Positions 9,801 to 14,756 of a DNA stretch of 25,539 nt are shown in pieces (the first letter of the stretch is position 1; each line of letters begins with the position of its first letter). The notes beneath the pieces are model-generated. The model saw nothing but the letters and a program-made list of their open reading frames with translations. It searched no databases and had not been told where the DNA came from. Made by a program: the position numbers and the translations under genes. This DNA is from a virus. The stretch covers positions 1-25,539 of the IMG/VR virus record IMGVR_UViG_3300031774_000134; one strand, written 5' to 3'.

Positions 9801-11057
9801 TTCAGAAGAGACGGTAGTGATGTATCTTATATTGATAATTCAGGTAGATTAATGAATGCACCTGATTTAAGAGTACCTATATATTACGATACAAACACTG
9901 CTTATTACGGCGACTTCGGTAGTCACACTCATCTTAACACTATGAGTTGTGCTGGTGGTCTTCTTTTTGGTGATAATTATGGTGTTGGTGTTACTGGATT
10001 ATACTCAAGTTATAGAATACAAACCATATTTAATATGGGCGCTTCATATAAACTTCCAAACGATGGTAACTCAGTTGGAAATGCATATGGTTTATATTGG
10101 TCACACCAGAATGCTGGGACTAAAGGTGGGGCTAACAACTTAGCTTCTCACGGTCTGCTAATAATAGAGGGTGGTAGTTACAAAGGGTCTTGGGGTGGTG
10201 GAAGACTAGTTACAACTAGTGATATTAGAGGTACTATATTTTATGATTATAATAACACTGGTTATTATACAGACCCCGGATCAACTAGTGTTTTAAACGC
10301 GTTGCAATTTAATTATACACAGCATGGTTCTGCTAATAATATAAGAATGGGTAATAGCACCACTATGAATGCTATTTCATCTGGTACTAACAACGCAGCG
10401 TTTGGTGTTGAGGCACTAGGGGGTTGTAGTACTGGTAGTAGAAACTTTGCTTACGGTTATGCGGCATTAGGTAATTTAAGTAGTGGTGGTAGTAATATAG
10501 CTATGGGTGACGCAACGGGTTACAATGTAACTTCTGGAAGCAATAACTTGTTATTTGGTCAAAATGCTGGTAGAACAGGTTATCAGTCCCCTTACCAGTC
10601 TATAGCTGGGATAACAAGTGGTAGTAACCAAATACATATGGGTAATGAAAACCATACTACAGCAAGAATACAGATTAGCTGGACAGTAAATTCAGATGCA
10701 AGAGATAAAACAGATGTTAATCCTTTAGATTTAGGATTAGAATTTGTAAAAAAACTTAATCCTGTTACGTACAGATGGGACAAAAGATCAGACTATGAAG
10801 ATAGAACACCTGATGGAACTAACAAGTTACCAGAATTAACACTAGGGTTTTTAGCACAAGAAGTTGAAGTTGTTGAAAAATCGTTTGGCTATGATGTAGC
10901 TAATAAAACTAATTTAGTTGTTGATAGAATTGTTGACCAAGATCATTACGGTATAACATATGAAAAAATGGTTCCGGTGTTAACTAAGGCAATACAAGAG
11001 CAACAAGCAATTATAGATGACTTGAAGTCAAGACTTGAAACTTTAGAAAATAATTAG
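6807..11057 (+). CDS. Second giant tail fibre with YadA-like repeats and S74 chaperone
   Basis: This 1416-aa fibre begins MALTKVTGDFIKAGSITQGH. It then has three or four EG(T/S)NLYYTDARA(D/R)AR repeats (residues about 40-160) and a LNTLNELAAALGDD module also present in the preceding fibre. Next come seven diverged FYDS-x-DT-x-YY-x-x-P repeats (7965-10289) and a YadA-head-like set of repeats (about residues 1191-1258). The C-terminal S74 intramolecular chaperone starts at S1296 (SDARDK, Lys at 1301) and continues with LGFLAQEVE and YEKMVPVLTKAIQEQQ. Self-cleavage would release 121 residues. The start codon lies inside the end of the previous fibre gene (14-base overlap), so the two fibres are likely co-translated. 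It is probably a receptor-binding or long tail fibre. Paralogous modules shared with fibre 1 suggest duplication or domain shuffling. Confidence 0.85.
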   Translation: MALTKVTGDFIKAGSITQGHLHSSHGITTSHIAEGDKLFFTNARVDSRIGSLSTSDLSEGTNLYYTDARARAAISGTGSLSYNSTTGVMSFTMPAQNTSNITEGSNLYYTDARADARIALQVGSNLDLSSKSTSDLSEGTNLYYTDARADARVALIVDSAPGTLNTLNELAAALGDDANFSTTVTNSIALKAPLASPSFTGNATFAGNITTTGSSITVDPASGDAILVLQSPTQTLRIDQNSIRTSTNSPISFLTNSTTALVLDTSQNATFSGDITVTGGSNLSTLDLNAGTVWDATTQGTGKGALHLDPNSATDHAGAAITFGASDASNGTNAQAGIYIRSDGSYGTKMYFSTTDSYATGSKTAMNILHNGQVNITRSNLVVNSDVRATVFYDSNDTTYYIDPASTSTSGKFRQYVNIGDSSSYSSNTGTWGARLNVVDNVHAKIDVGQDADSMLSTWYTHTGHSGAYFGMVTGHNLYLTSHNATRQVLFNGYSQENGSYRAPIFYSSTDTNSYLNNAQLVLRSGDPTIYFRDTNHRSVALHNNSNRFYVLGAPVDSTSYTQISGVWPWYVQLDTNDVYTGRIGYAGNSYRAPVFYDSNDTSYFLNPSASAGNALKTIGDWRQTSNSWSGEVGGKMQYHSDSWYLQAAAYVHFRNASGTNTFHVSGGGVATVYDYLIGTNSLRSPIFYDSDDTNYYVDPAGTSRLYHAQNNNGSEFIHCKHSGSDFASGTLVTTDIPANATNGASYIIEVTGKSYSGEPPFAFKAQGYLYNNTIINHSGISYGKHLTSTNQIKVFNHSDNKLAFWWPRISYWNSFEVRVRDAGGGSRNRALTVVNSTEPSSSKKVTTTLSQAAVLGYNYGSGSLYSDRLYDSNDTSYYVDANSTSNINKIQSSSKQAAPRWDTAFYVLQAQHWYGDTGSQEMFIGESGNTINIRGSITAAGVIDCNAGHGAINITNSSILSSASSSWTGNPGGAGKIQYHSNRWYIVADSSSNRIVQFRRDGSDVSYIDNSGRLMNAPDLRVPIYYDTNTAYYGDFGSHTHLNTMSCAGGLLFGDNYGVGVTGLYSSYRIQTIFNMGASYKLPNDGNSVGNAYGLYWSHQNAGTKGGANNLASHGLLIIEGGSYKGSWGGGRLVTTSDIRGTIFYDYNNTGYYTDPGSTSVLNALQFNYTQHGSANNIRMGNSTTMNAISSGTNNAAFGVEALGGCSTGSRNFAYGYAALGNLSSGGSNIAMGDATGYNVTSGSNNLLFGQNAGRTGYQSPYQSIAGITSGSNQIHMGNENHTTARIQISWTVNSDARDKTDVNPLDLGLEFVKKLNPVTYRWDKRSDYEDRTPDGTNKLPELTLGFLAQEVEVVEKSFGYDVANKTNLVVDRIVDQDHYGITYEKMVPVLTKAIQEQQAIIDDLKSRLETLENN
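7965..10289 (+). repeat. Seven dispersed FYDS/YY repeats in fibre 2
   Basis: Diverged copies of a roughly 20-residue module begin near 7965, 8307, 8577, 8853, 9399, 9867 and 10224. The consensus is R-x-P-(I/V)-FYDS-N-DT-x-YY-x-D-P-x-STS. Clear examples are ATVFYDSNDTTYYIDP and SPIFYDSDDTNYYVDP. Two further copies lie in fibre 1 (5540 and 5918). Each copy precedes a different beta-rich segment of 80-180 residues, so the module looks like a linker or clasp between interchangeable shaft or adhesin domains. Confidence 0.8.
10377..10580 (+). repeat. YadA-like head repeats in fibre 2
   Basis: About four tandem units of roughly 15-16 residues fit the pattern S-G-x-N-x-x-x-G-x-x-A: GTNNAAFGVEAL, GSRNFAYGYAAL, GSNIAMGDATGYN and GSNNLLFGQNAG. 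This is the left-handed beta-roll repeat of YadA-type trimeric adhesin heads, known from bacterial autotransporters and also from phage fibres upstream of S74 domains. It implies that the fibre is trimeric here. Confidence 0.7.
10692..11054 (+). other. S74 chaperone domain of fibre 2, with predicted self-cleavage site
   Basis: Residues 1296-1416 of the second fibre. The motif SDARDK provides the Ser and the Lys five residues later. The usual Leu before the Lys is Asp here, unlike SDINLK in fibre 1. The conserved AQEVE helix, the GITYEKMVPVLTKAIQEQQ segment and a terminal heptad-like helix (LKSRLETLENN) follow, as in other S74 domains. Confidence 0.78.
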
Positions 11058-11082
11058 TATATTCACTAAAATTAGATACTTG
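11054..11082 (+). promoter_or_regulatory. Weak candidate Bacteroidota-type promoter
   Basis: The 81-base gap after the second fibre is the longest non-coding stretch in the window. It contains TTAG, then 17 bases, then GATACTTG. The Bacteroidota consensus is roughly TTTG near -33 and TAnnTTTG near -7, so the match is partial (about four of six defined bases in the -7 element). Placement just before the codon-biased gene cassette is suggestive only. Confidence 0.2.
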
Positions 11083-11138
11083 CAAAAACAGGTGATAATA
11101 ATAAATAGTTAAAATTAATAAATAAAAAAACAAAAATT

Positions 11139-11480
11139 ATGGCAATTACTTACACATGGGGCATCACGGCTATGAAAAAGGCACCCAGTCTCGACGGTTT
11201 GTCGGATGTGATTACACACGTAAATTTTAAATACGTAGGAACAGATAGTGAAAAAGATTCTGATGATAATTTTTACACTGCTGAATTTTCAGGCGCCTGC
11301 CCAATAAGTGCGCCTGACTCTGAAAGTTTTACTGCATTAGCCGAGGTTACTGAAGCTGACGTGATAGAATGGGCAAAAGCAAACCACCCTGTAGAACATA
11401 TGCAGGAAGTTATTATTAAAAACATTAACGAACAAAAAACACCAAAAAACGTCGAAATCGAGGAATTACCTTGGGCGTAA
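11139..11480 (+). CDS. Conserved phage protein of unknown function (113 aa)
   Basis: This 113-aa protein begins MAITYTWGITAMKKAPSLDG, continues with a beta-strand-rich part (VITHVNFKYVG, FYTAEFSGACPI), and ends in a helix around ADVIEWAKANHPVEHMQEVI. The Trp near residue 7 and the pattern of a short beta domain followed by a Trp-containing helix recall small uncharacterised proteins next to tail genes in marine phages. I cannot name a function. The leader is an A/T-rich stretch ending AACAAAAATTATG with no Shine-Dalgarno sequence. Codon use is noticeably richer in G/C (CTC, GAC, CAC, GCC, TGC) than in the fibre and groEL genes, resembling the capsid gene and suggesting high expression. It is the first gene of a three-gene cassette. 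Confidence 0.65.
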   Translation: MAITYTWGITAMKKAPSLDGLSDVITHVNFKYVGTDSEKDSDDNFYTAEFSGACPISAPDSESFTALAEVTEADVIEWAKANHPVEHMQEVIIKNINEQKTPKNVEIEELPWA

Positions 11481-11520
11481 ATTAAATTAAATTAAGTTAA
11501 ATTAAAATTACATTAAAATT
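11481..11520 (+). repeat. ATTAA(A) tandem leader upstream of the 94-aa gene
   Basis: The whole 40-base gap is built from repeats of ATTAA or ATTAAA, interrupted by only one G and one C, and ends directly at the ATG. There is no Shine-Dalgarno element. Similar shorter leaders precede groEL (ATTAAATTAA before 12160), the gene at 14415 (TTAAAATTAAAATT) and the gene at 11139. Bacteroidota ribosomes initiate at such unstructured A/T-rich leaders, so this probably serves as the translation initiation region. Confidence 0.5.
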
Positions 11521-11805
11521 ATGGAAAACCAAGAAAACAAAATCAGCCAAGACCAATTAGAAGAATTGCAAGGTTATGTAGGAAAACTAAATAATGCTGC
11601 TTCTCAAATTGGAAACCTAGAACTCCAAAAACACCAGCTCAACCACGCTGCTGCTGAAGTTCAAAGCGACTTGCAAAAGTTTCAAGCTAAGCTAGAAGAA
11701 AAGTACGGAAAAATTAAAATTGATATTCAAACTGGTAATTTCGAACCCATTGAGGAAGAAGGTGGCGAAGAAATTGTAGGACCAGAAGTATTAAAGAAAG
11801 CATAA
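11521..11805 (+). CDS. Small coiled-coil protein (94 aa)
   Basis: Residues about 8-65 form one continuous helix with heptad-like hydrophobic spacing (QLEELQGYVGKL, IGNLELQKHQLNH, LQKFQAKLEEKYG). A short strand (KIKIDIQTGNFEP) follows, then an acidic tail (EEEGGEEIVGPEV). Small proteins of this shape, with an EEKYG turn followed by a strand, are common in marine phages and are left without a function. A prefoldin-like or structural role is conceivable, but I have no direct support for it. Codon use is rich in C-ending codons (CTC, CAC, AAC), as in its two cassette neighbours. It lies between the 113-aa and 98-aa genes. Confidence 0.7.
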   Translation: MENQENKISQDQLEELQGYVGKLNNAASQIGNLELQKHQLNHAAAEVQSDLQKFQAKLEEKYGKIKIDIQTGNFEPIEEEGGEEIVGPEVLKKA

Positions 11806-11825
11806 TATAGATAAAACCTATATTA
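11803..11825 (+). other. A/T-rich inverted repeat over a stop codon
   Basis: TAATATAG and CTATATTA are perfect 8-base arms around a 7-base loop (ATAAAAC). The left arm includes the TAA stop of the 94-aa gene, and the right arm ends 10 bases before the next ATG. No U-tract follows and the stem has a single G-C pair, so it is a weak hairpin. It is more likely an RNA-stability or coupling element, or chance in an A/T-rich spacer, than a rho-independent terminator. Confidence 0.3.
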
Positions 11826-11835
11826 ACCATTAACC

Positions 11836-12132
11836 ATGACCTATTTTTATAAAACCTATTCCTGGGGGAACAATAGTACCCAAGGAATACCCGAAGGAAC
11901 CAGAAAGCTTTGGGAACACATCGTTGAGAAAAAAAACTGGCGTATAGTTCAACTACCTAACGGGTTTTTTCAAGCAGAACATAAAGACCTGAATGATGAA
12001 TCCAAATGGATAGATGTTACAAGACGTGAAACTGTAGACAGCTGCGAGGCTGCTATTGATGGAAGTATTGAACATTATCAAAAAAAATTAGAGTTTTTAA
12101 AAGGACCTAAAGTAGTAAAGAGCTTTAAATAA
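11836..12132 (+). CDS. Conserved small phage protein (98 aa)
   Basis: This 98-aa soluble protein is rich in Trp (four) and has the segments IPEGTRKLWEHI, WRIVQLPNGFFQAEHK, WIDVTRRETVDSCEAAID and LEFLKGPKVVKSF. The central beta hairpin followed by a helix and a terminal GPKVVK strand resembles a small conserved protein seen in marine phages, always of unknown function. There is no signal peptide, membrane segment or metal site. It shares the G/C-richer codon use of the two preceding genes (ACC, CCC, CAC, ATC, GAG), which marks the three as a unit that may be strongly expressed. It is followed by a 27-base A/T-rich leader and groEL. Confidence 0.7.
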   Translation: MTYFYKTYSWGNNSTQGIPEGTRKLWEHIVEKKNWRIVQLPNGFFQAEHKDLNDESKWIDVTRRETVDSCEAAIDGSIEHYQKKLEFLKGPKVVKSFK

Positions 12133-12159
12133 AACCACTTACCAATAAAATTAAATTAA

Positions 12160-13719
12160 ATGGAATATAATAACCCAAGTGAGATAGTTAAAGATTTGTC
12201 CTTCGGGGCAGATGCTAACAATAAAATAATGATAGGTGTAGGAAAATTAACACAAGCTGTTAAGTCTACACTAGGAGCTTCAGGAAAATGTGTAATATAT
12301 GAAGATTCATTAGGTAAACCGGTTATAACTAAAGATGGTGTAACCGTAGCTGAATCAGTAATATTATTTGATCCTTTAGAAAATATAGGAGCAACACTTT
12401 TAAAAGAAGCTGCTAAAAACACAGTGAAAGAAGCAGGAGACGGTACCACTACGGCAACCGTCCTTGCTTACTCACTTTTAAAAAATTGTAAAAAAGAAAA
12501 ATATAACATAAGAGATATAAAACTAGGTTTACAAACCGGTTTATTTAAAATAAATAATTACTTAGATAAAATATCTATTGATGTTAAACATGATAAACTT
12601 AAAGATGTTAGCACTATATCGGCTAACAATGATAGTATTTTAGGTTCTATAATTGCTGATGCCTACAATAAGGTGGGTAAAAATGGAGTTGTATTAATGG
12701 AAGAGTCAGAAACTGAAAAAACTTATTACGAAAACGTAGAAGGTGTACAGTTTGACTCTGGTTTGAAATCAAATCATTTAACTACAAACGAAAATAAAGA
12801 TAAATCTATTTTAGATAATCCTTATATATTAATAGTAGCTTCTCCAATTACTAATATTAGAAAAATACAAGCTGTATTAGAACATATAATTAAAACAAAA
12901 AGAAGTTTATTAATTGTGGCTTCTGTAGATCAACAGCCTATGTCTGCATTATTAACTAATAAAGTTAAAGGTAATATTAGGGTTAACGTTGTTGATCTTC
13001 CTGGTTTTGCTTCTACTAAAAGAGATACGATAGAAGATTTAGCCTGTTTAACTGGGGCTAAAATAATAGATGAGCAACTAGGAGATGATTTAGACTTAAT
13101 CCAACCTGATGTGTTAGGTGAATGCTTAAAGTCCATTACAGATGATAAAAACACTGTTCTTACTATAGATGAAGTTAATGAAGAAGCTAAAGAAAGAATA
13201 AAAAGTGTGTATAGCAAAATAGAAACAGAGACTAATGCTTTTATAAAAAATAAATTAGAACAAAGAATAGCAATGTTGACAGGTTCTGTTGCTATTATAA
13301 AAGTTGGTGCTAATTCAAAAGTAGAGTTAAAAGAAAAAAAAGACAGAGTTGAAGACGCGATATATGCAACTAAAGCAGCGCTACAAGAAGGTATTGTTCC
13401 AGGAGGTGGAGTTGCACTTTTAAATGCATCACAAAAAATTAAAGCTGAAAATGTAGGAGAAGAAATATTATTAAACTCAATAAAATATCCTTATTCTGTT
13501 ATAATAGAAAATGCTGGTTTACCATACTTAGAAAGTAATAAAAAAGGATTTGGAATAAATGTTGTAAATGGTAAAGAAACTAATATGTTAAAGGCTGGAA
13601 TAATAGATCCTGTATTAGTTACAAAAACAGCTTTAAAAAATGCAGTTAGTGTTGTTAGTACTATAATATCTGCAGATTGTGTAATTTCTAATATGAGAAT
13701 GAATGCAGGCGATAAATAA
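12160..13719 (+). CDS. groEL: Phage-encoded GroEL-like chaperonin (Hsp60)
   Basis: This 519-aa group I chaperonin (E. coli GroEL has 548 aa) should fold client proteins in an ATP-driven cage. ATPase residues are intact: TLG at 37-39, D59 in ITKDGVTVAES (E. coli D52), DGTTTAT at 94-100 (D87 loop), GGG at 415-417, D399 in VEDAIYATKAA (D398), and D483 in IIDP (D495). The apical domain is about residues 195-375. Departures, from by-eye alignment: the N-terminus is 7 residues longer. Ring-ring residues R452 and E461 are replaced by S446 and P455. Apical hydrophobics Y199, Y203 and L234 become L, H and Q. The GGM tail is absent (it ends NMRMNAGDK). The start at 12160 is the only suitable ATG. The end overlaps groES by 17 bases, in the reverse of the bacterial order. 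Likely clients are capsid or fibre proteins (inference). Confidence 0.95.
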   Translation: MEYNNPSEIVKDLSFGADANNKIMIGVGKLTQAVKSTLGASGKCVIYEDSLGKPVITKDGVTVAESVILFDPLENIGATLLKEAAKNTVKEAGDGTTTATVLAYSLLKNCKKEKYNIRDIKLGLQTGLFKINNYLDKISIDVKHDKLKDVSTISANNDSILGSIIADAYNKVGKNGVVLMEESETEKTYYENVEGVQFDSGLKSNHLTTNENKDKSILDNPYILIVASPITNIRKIQAVLEHIIKTKRSLLIVASVDQQPMSALLTNKVKGNIRVNVVDLPGFASTKRDTIEDLACLTGAKIIDEQLGDDLDLIQPDVLGECLKSITDDKNTVLTIDEVNEEAKERIKSVYSKIETETNAFIKNKLEQRIAMLTGSVAIIKVGANSKVELKEKKDRVEDAIYATKAALQEGIVPGGGVALLNASQKIKAENVGEEILLNSIKYPYSVIIENAGLPYLESNKKGFGINVVNGKETNMLKAGIIDPVLVTKTALKNAVSVVSTIISADCVISNMRMNAGDK

Positions 13720-13960
13720 TTACATCATAATAGAAAAAATAAAAGAAGAATCAAAAAAAGTTAATGGACTTATATTAACTAATAATGATAAAAAAGATAT
13801 ACGTTATTTAAAAGGTCACGTAATAAGTGTTGGTAACCAAACAGATGGTTTAAAACCAAATGATAAAATTTATTATGATAAACATGCTGGCCATATGGTC
13901 GAATATAACGATAAAACATATTATGTTATTAGACAACAAGATGTTGTTATTGTTATATGA
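13703..13960 (+). CDS. groES: GroES-like co-chaperonin, short form
   Basis: This 85-aa protein has the GroES layout: first strand NYIIIEKIKEE (6-16), a mobile loop KKVNGLILTNN (18-28), strand GHVISVGN (38-45), LKPNDKIYYDKH (50-61), and final strands KTYYVIRQQDVVIVI. The loop tripeptide LIL (23-25) replaces IVL of E. coli GroES, which docks on the GroEL apical domain. Between VGN and the GD-like KPND turn, only a few residues remain where GroES has its roof hairpin (E. coli is 97 aa). T4 Gp31 likewise lacks this loop, which enlarges the chamber. The start inside the groEL end (17-base overlap) places M1 where GroES normally begins. The stop overlaps the next start as ATGA. It probably caps the neighbouring GroEL, the host GroEL, or both. 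Confidence 0.85.
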   Translation: MQAINNYIIIEKIKEESKKVNGLILTNNDKKDIRYLKGHVISVGNQTDGLKPNDKIYYDKHAGHMVEYNDKTYYVIRQQDVVIVI

Positions 13961-14397
13961 AACTTTCTTCAAGTGATTTAAAAGAATTACAAATATTAAA
14001 ATACTATAGAATAGTTAGAAAGTGGGCTTGTAAAACATATAAAATAAAAGAAGCGGACTTAGAACTTCTTATATATTTAGACTGTTTGAATAGATTTTCT
14101 ATAAAAGATTTTAAAGATGGTGTTTACACATATAGTTGGGATAAACATCGTTGGGAAAGATTAAGAAACGAGGGTTGGATAGATGTTTGGAGAAATAGAA
14201 ATAGAACAACTATAAAATATAGCATATACTGTGTTTCTTTTAAAACAAAACAATTAATTAGTAGAGTTTACAGAATACTATTAGGTGATGAAGATGTACC
14301 TGTTACTAGAAAAAATATTTTTTATAAAAATAAATCATATACTGATAAAGTTTTTAATAAAGCTTTTGATGATATGATAAAAGATAAAGAACGTTAA
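13957..14397 (+). CDS. Winged-helix (MarR-like) DNA-binding protein candidate
   Basis: This 146-aa basic protein fits a winged-helix pattern. An N-terminal helix (LQILKYYRIVRKWACKTY, residues 11-28) leads to a helix KEADLELLIYLDCL (32-45) and a short F-IKDF helix. A candidate recognition helix and wing follow (KHRWERLRNEGWIDVW, then RNRTTIKYSIYCVS), with a C-terminal helix KTKQLISRVYRILLG. This resembles MarR-family regulators and similar DNA-binding proteins in phages of Bacteroidota. It could regulate late genes or bind DNA during packaging. The fold is inferred from pattern only. It begins in an ATGA overlap with groES, so the two are likely translationally coupled. Lys/Arg content is high and base composition matches its neighbours. 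Confidence 0.55.
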   Translation: MKLSSSDLKELQILKYYRIVRKWACKTYKIKEADLELLIYLDCLNRFSIKDFKDGVYTYSWDKHRWERLRNEGWIDVWRNRNRTTIKYSIYCVSFKTKQLISRVYRILLGDEDVPVTRKNIFYKNKSYTDKVFNKAFDDMIKDKER

Positions 14398-14414
14398 ACC
14401 TTAAAATTAAAATT

Positions 14415-14489
14415 ATGCCTTACGGAAAAAAATCAAAATTAGTTAAAAAAATCTCAAAGAAAAAATCTAAGAAAAAATCTAAGAAATAA
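14415..14489 (+). CDS. 24-aa Lys/Ser-rich basic peptide
   Basis: This is a very short frame starting MPYGKKSKLVKK and continuing as KKKSKK repeats. Three points support it as real. The start is preceded by a TTAAAATTAAAATT leader of the kind used by other genes here. It exactly fills the space between the winged-helix gene and the next gene. Its TAA overlaps the next ATG as TAATG. Small MPYGK-starting basic peptides also occur in other marine phages. More than half of the residues are Lys, so it may bind nucleic acid, but this is inferred from charge alone. Confidence 0.5.
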   Translation: MPYGKKSKLVKKISKKKSKKKSKK

Positions 14490-14746
14490 TGCCTGCAAAA
14501 AGAGTAAGAAAAACTACTAAAGGTAAAAGTAGAAACTTTCGTACTGTTAAAGAAGGCGCCGGTATGACTAAAGCTGGTGTAAAAAAGTATAGAAAAAACA
14601 ACCCTGGTAGTAAATTAAAAACCGCTGTAACAGGCAAAGTAAAAAAAGGCAGCAAAGCAGCTAAACGTAGAAAATCTTTTTGTGCTAGATCAAAAGGTTG
14701 GACAGGTGAAAGAGGCAAAGCAGCTAGAAGACGTTGGAAATGTTAA
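14489..14746 (+). CDS. Arg/Lys-rich small protein (DUF6321-like)
   Basis: This 85-aa, strongly basic protein has segments GAGMTKAGVKKYRKNNPGS, KLKTAVTGKVKKGSKAAKRR, SFCARSKGW and a C-terminal KAARRRWKC. The order GAG, YRK-NPGS, LKTAVTG, SKAAKRRKSFCARS and RRRWKC matches a small family widespread in tailed phages, which I recall as DUF6321. Its function is not established. The two conserved Cys (68 and 85) and the dense positive charge could suit nucleic-acid binding or virion DNA condensation, which is inference. It begins in a TAATG overlap with the preceding 24-aa basic peptide and is followed 10 bases later by another basic protein. Confidence 0.75.
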   Translation: MPAKRVRKTTKGKSRNFRTVKEGAGMTKAGVKKYRKNNPGSKLKTAVTGKVKKGSKAAKRRKSFCARSKGWTGERGKAARRRWKC

Positions 14747-14756
14747 AATTATAATT

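Noticed and set aside
7965-10289. Regularly recurring repeats considered as a CRISPR array
   Set aside because: The repeats are in-frame coding modules with spacings of about 270-550 bases and diverged DNA sequence.
11806-11835. Rho-independent terminator after the 94-aa gene
   Set aside because: The stem has only one G-C pair and no U-tract follows. Genes continue on the same strand 10 bases later.
11139-12132. Codon-rich cassette taken as a recent transfer from the host
   Set aside because: The products look like small phage proteins, and the milder same bias in the capsid gene makes expression-driven codon selection at least as likely.
12156-12449. Minus-strand frame antisense to groEL (also 12930-13217)
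   Set aside because: It overlaps the well-supported chaperonin ATPase domain and has no start context of the type used here.
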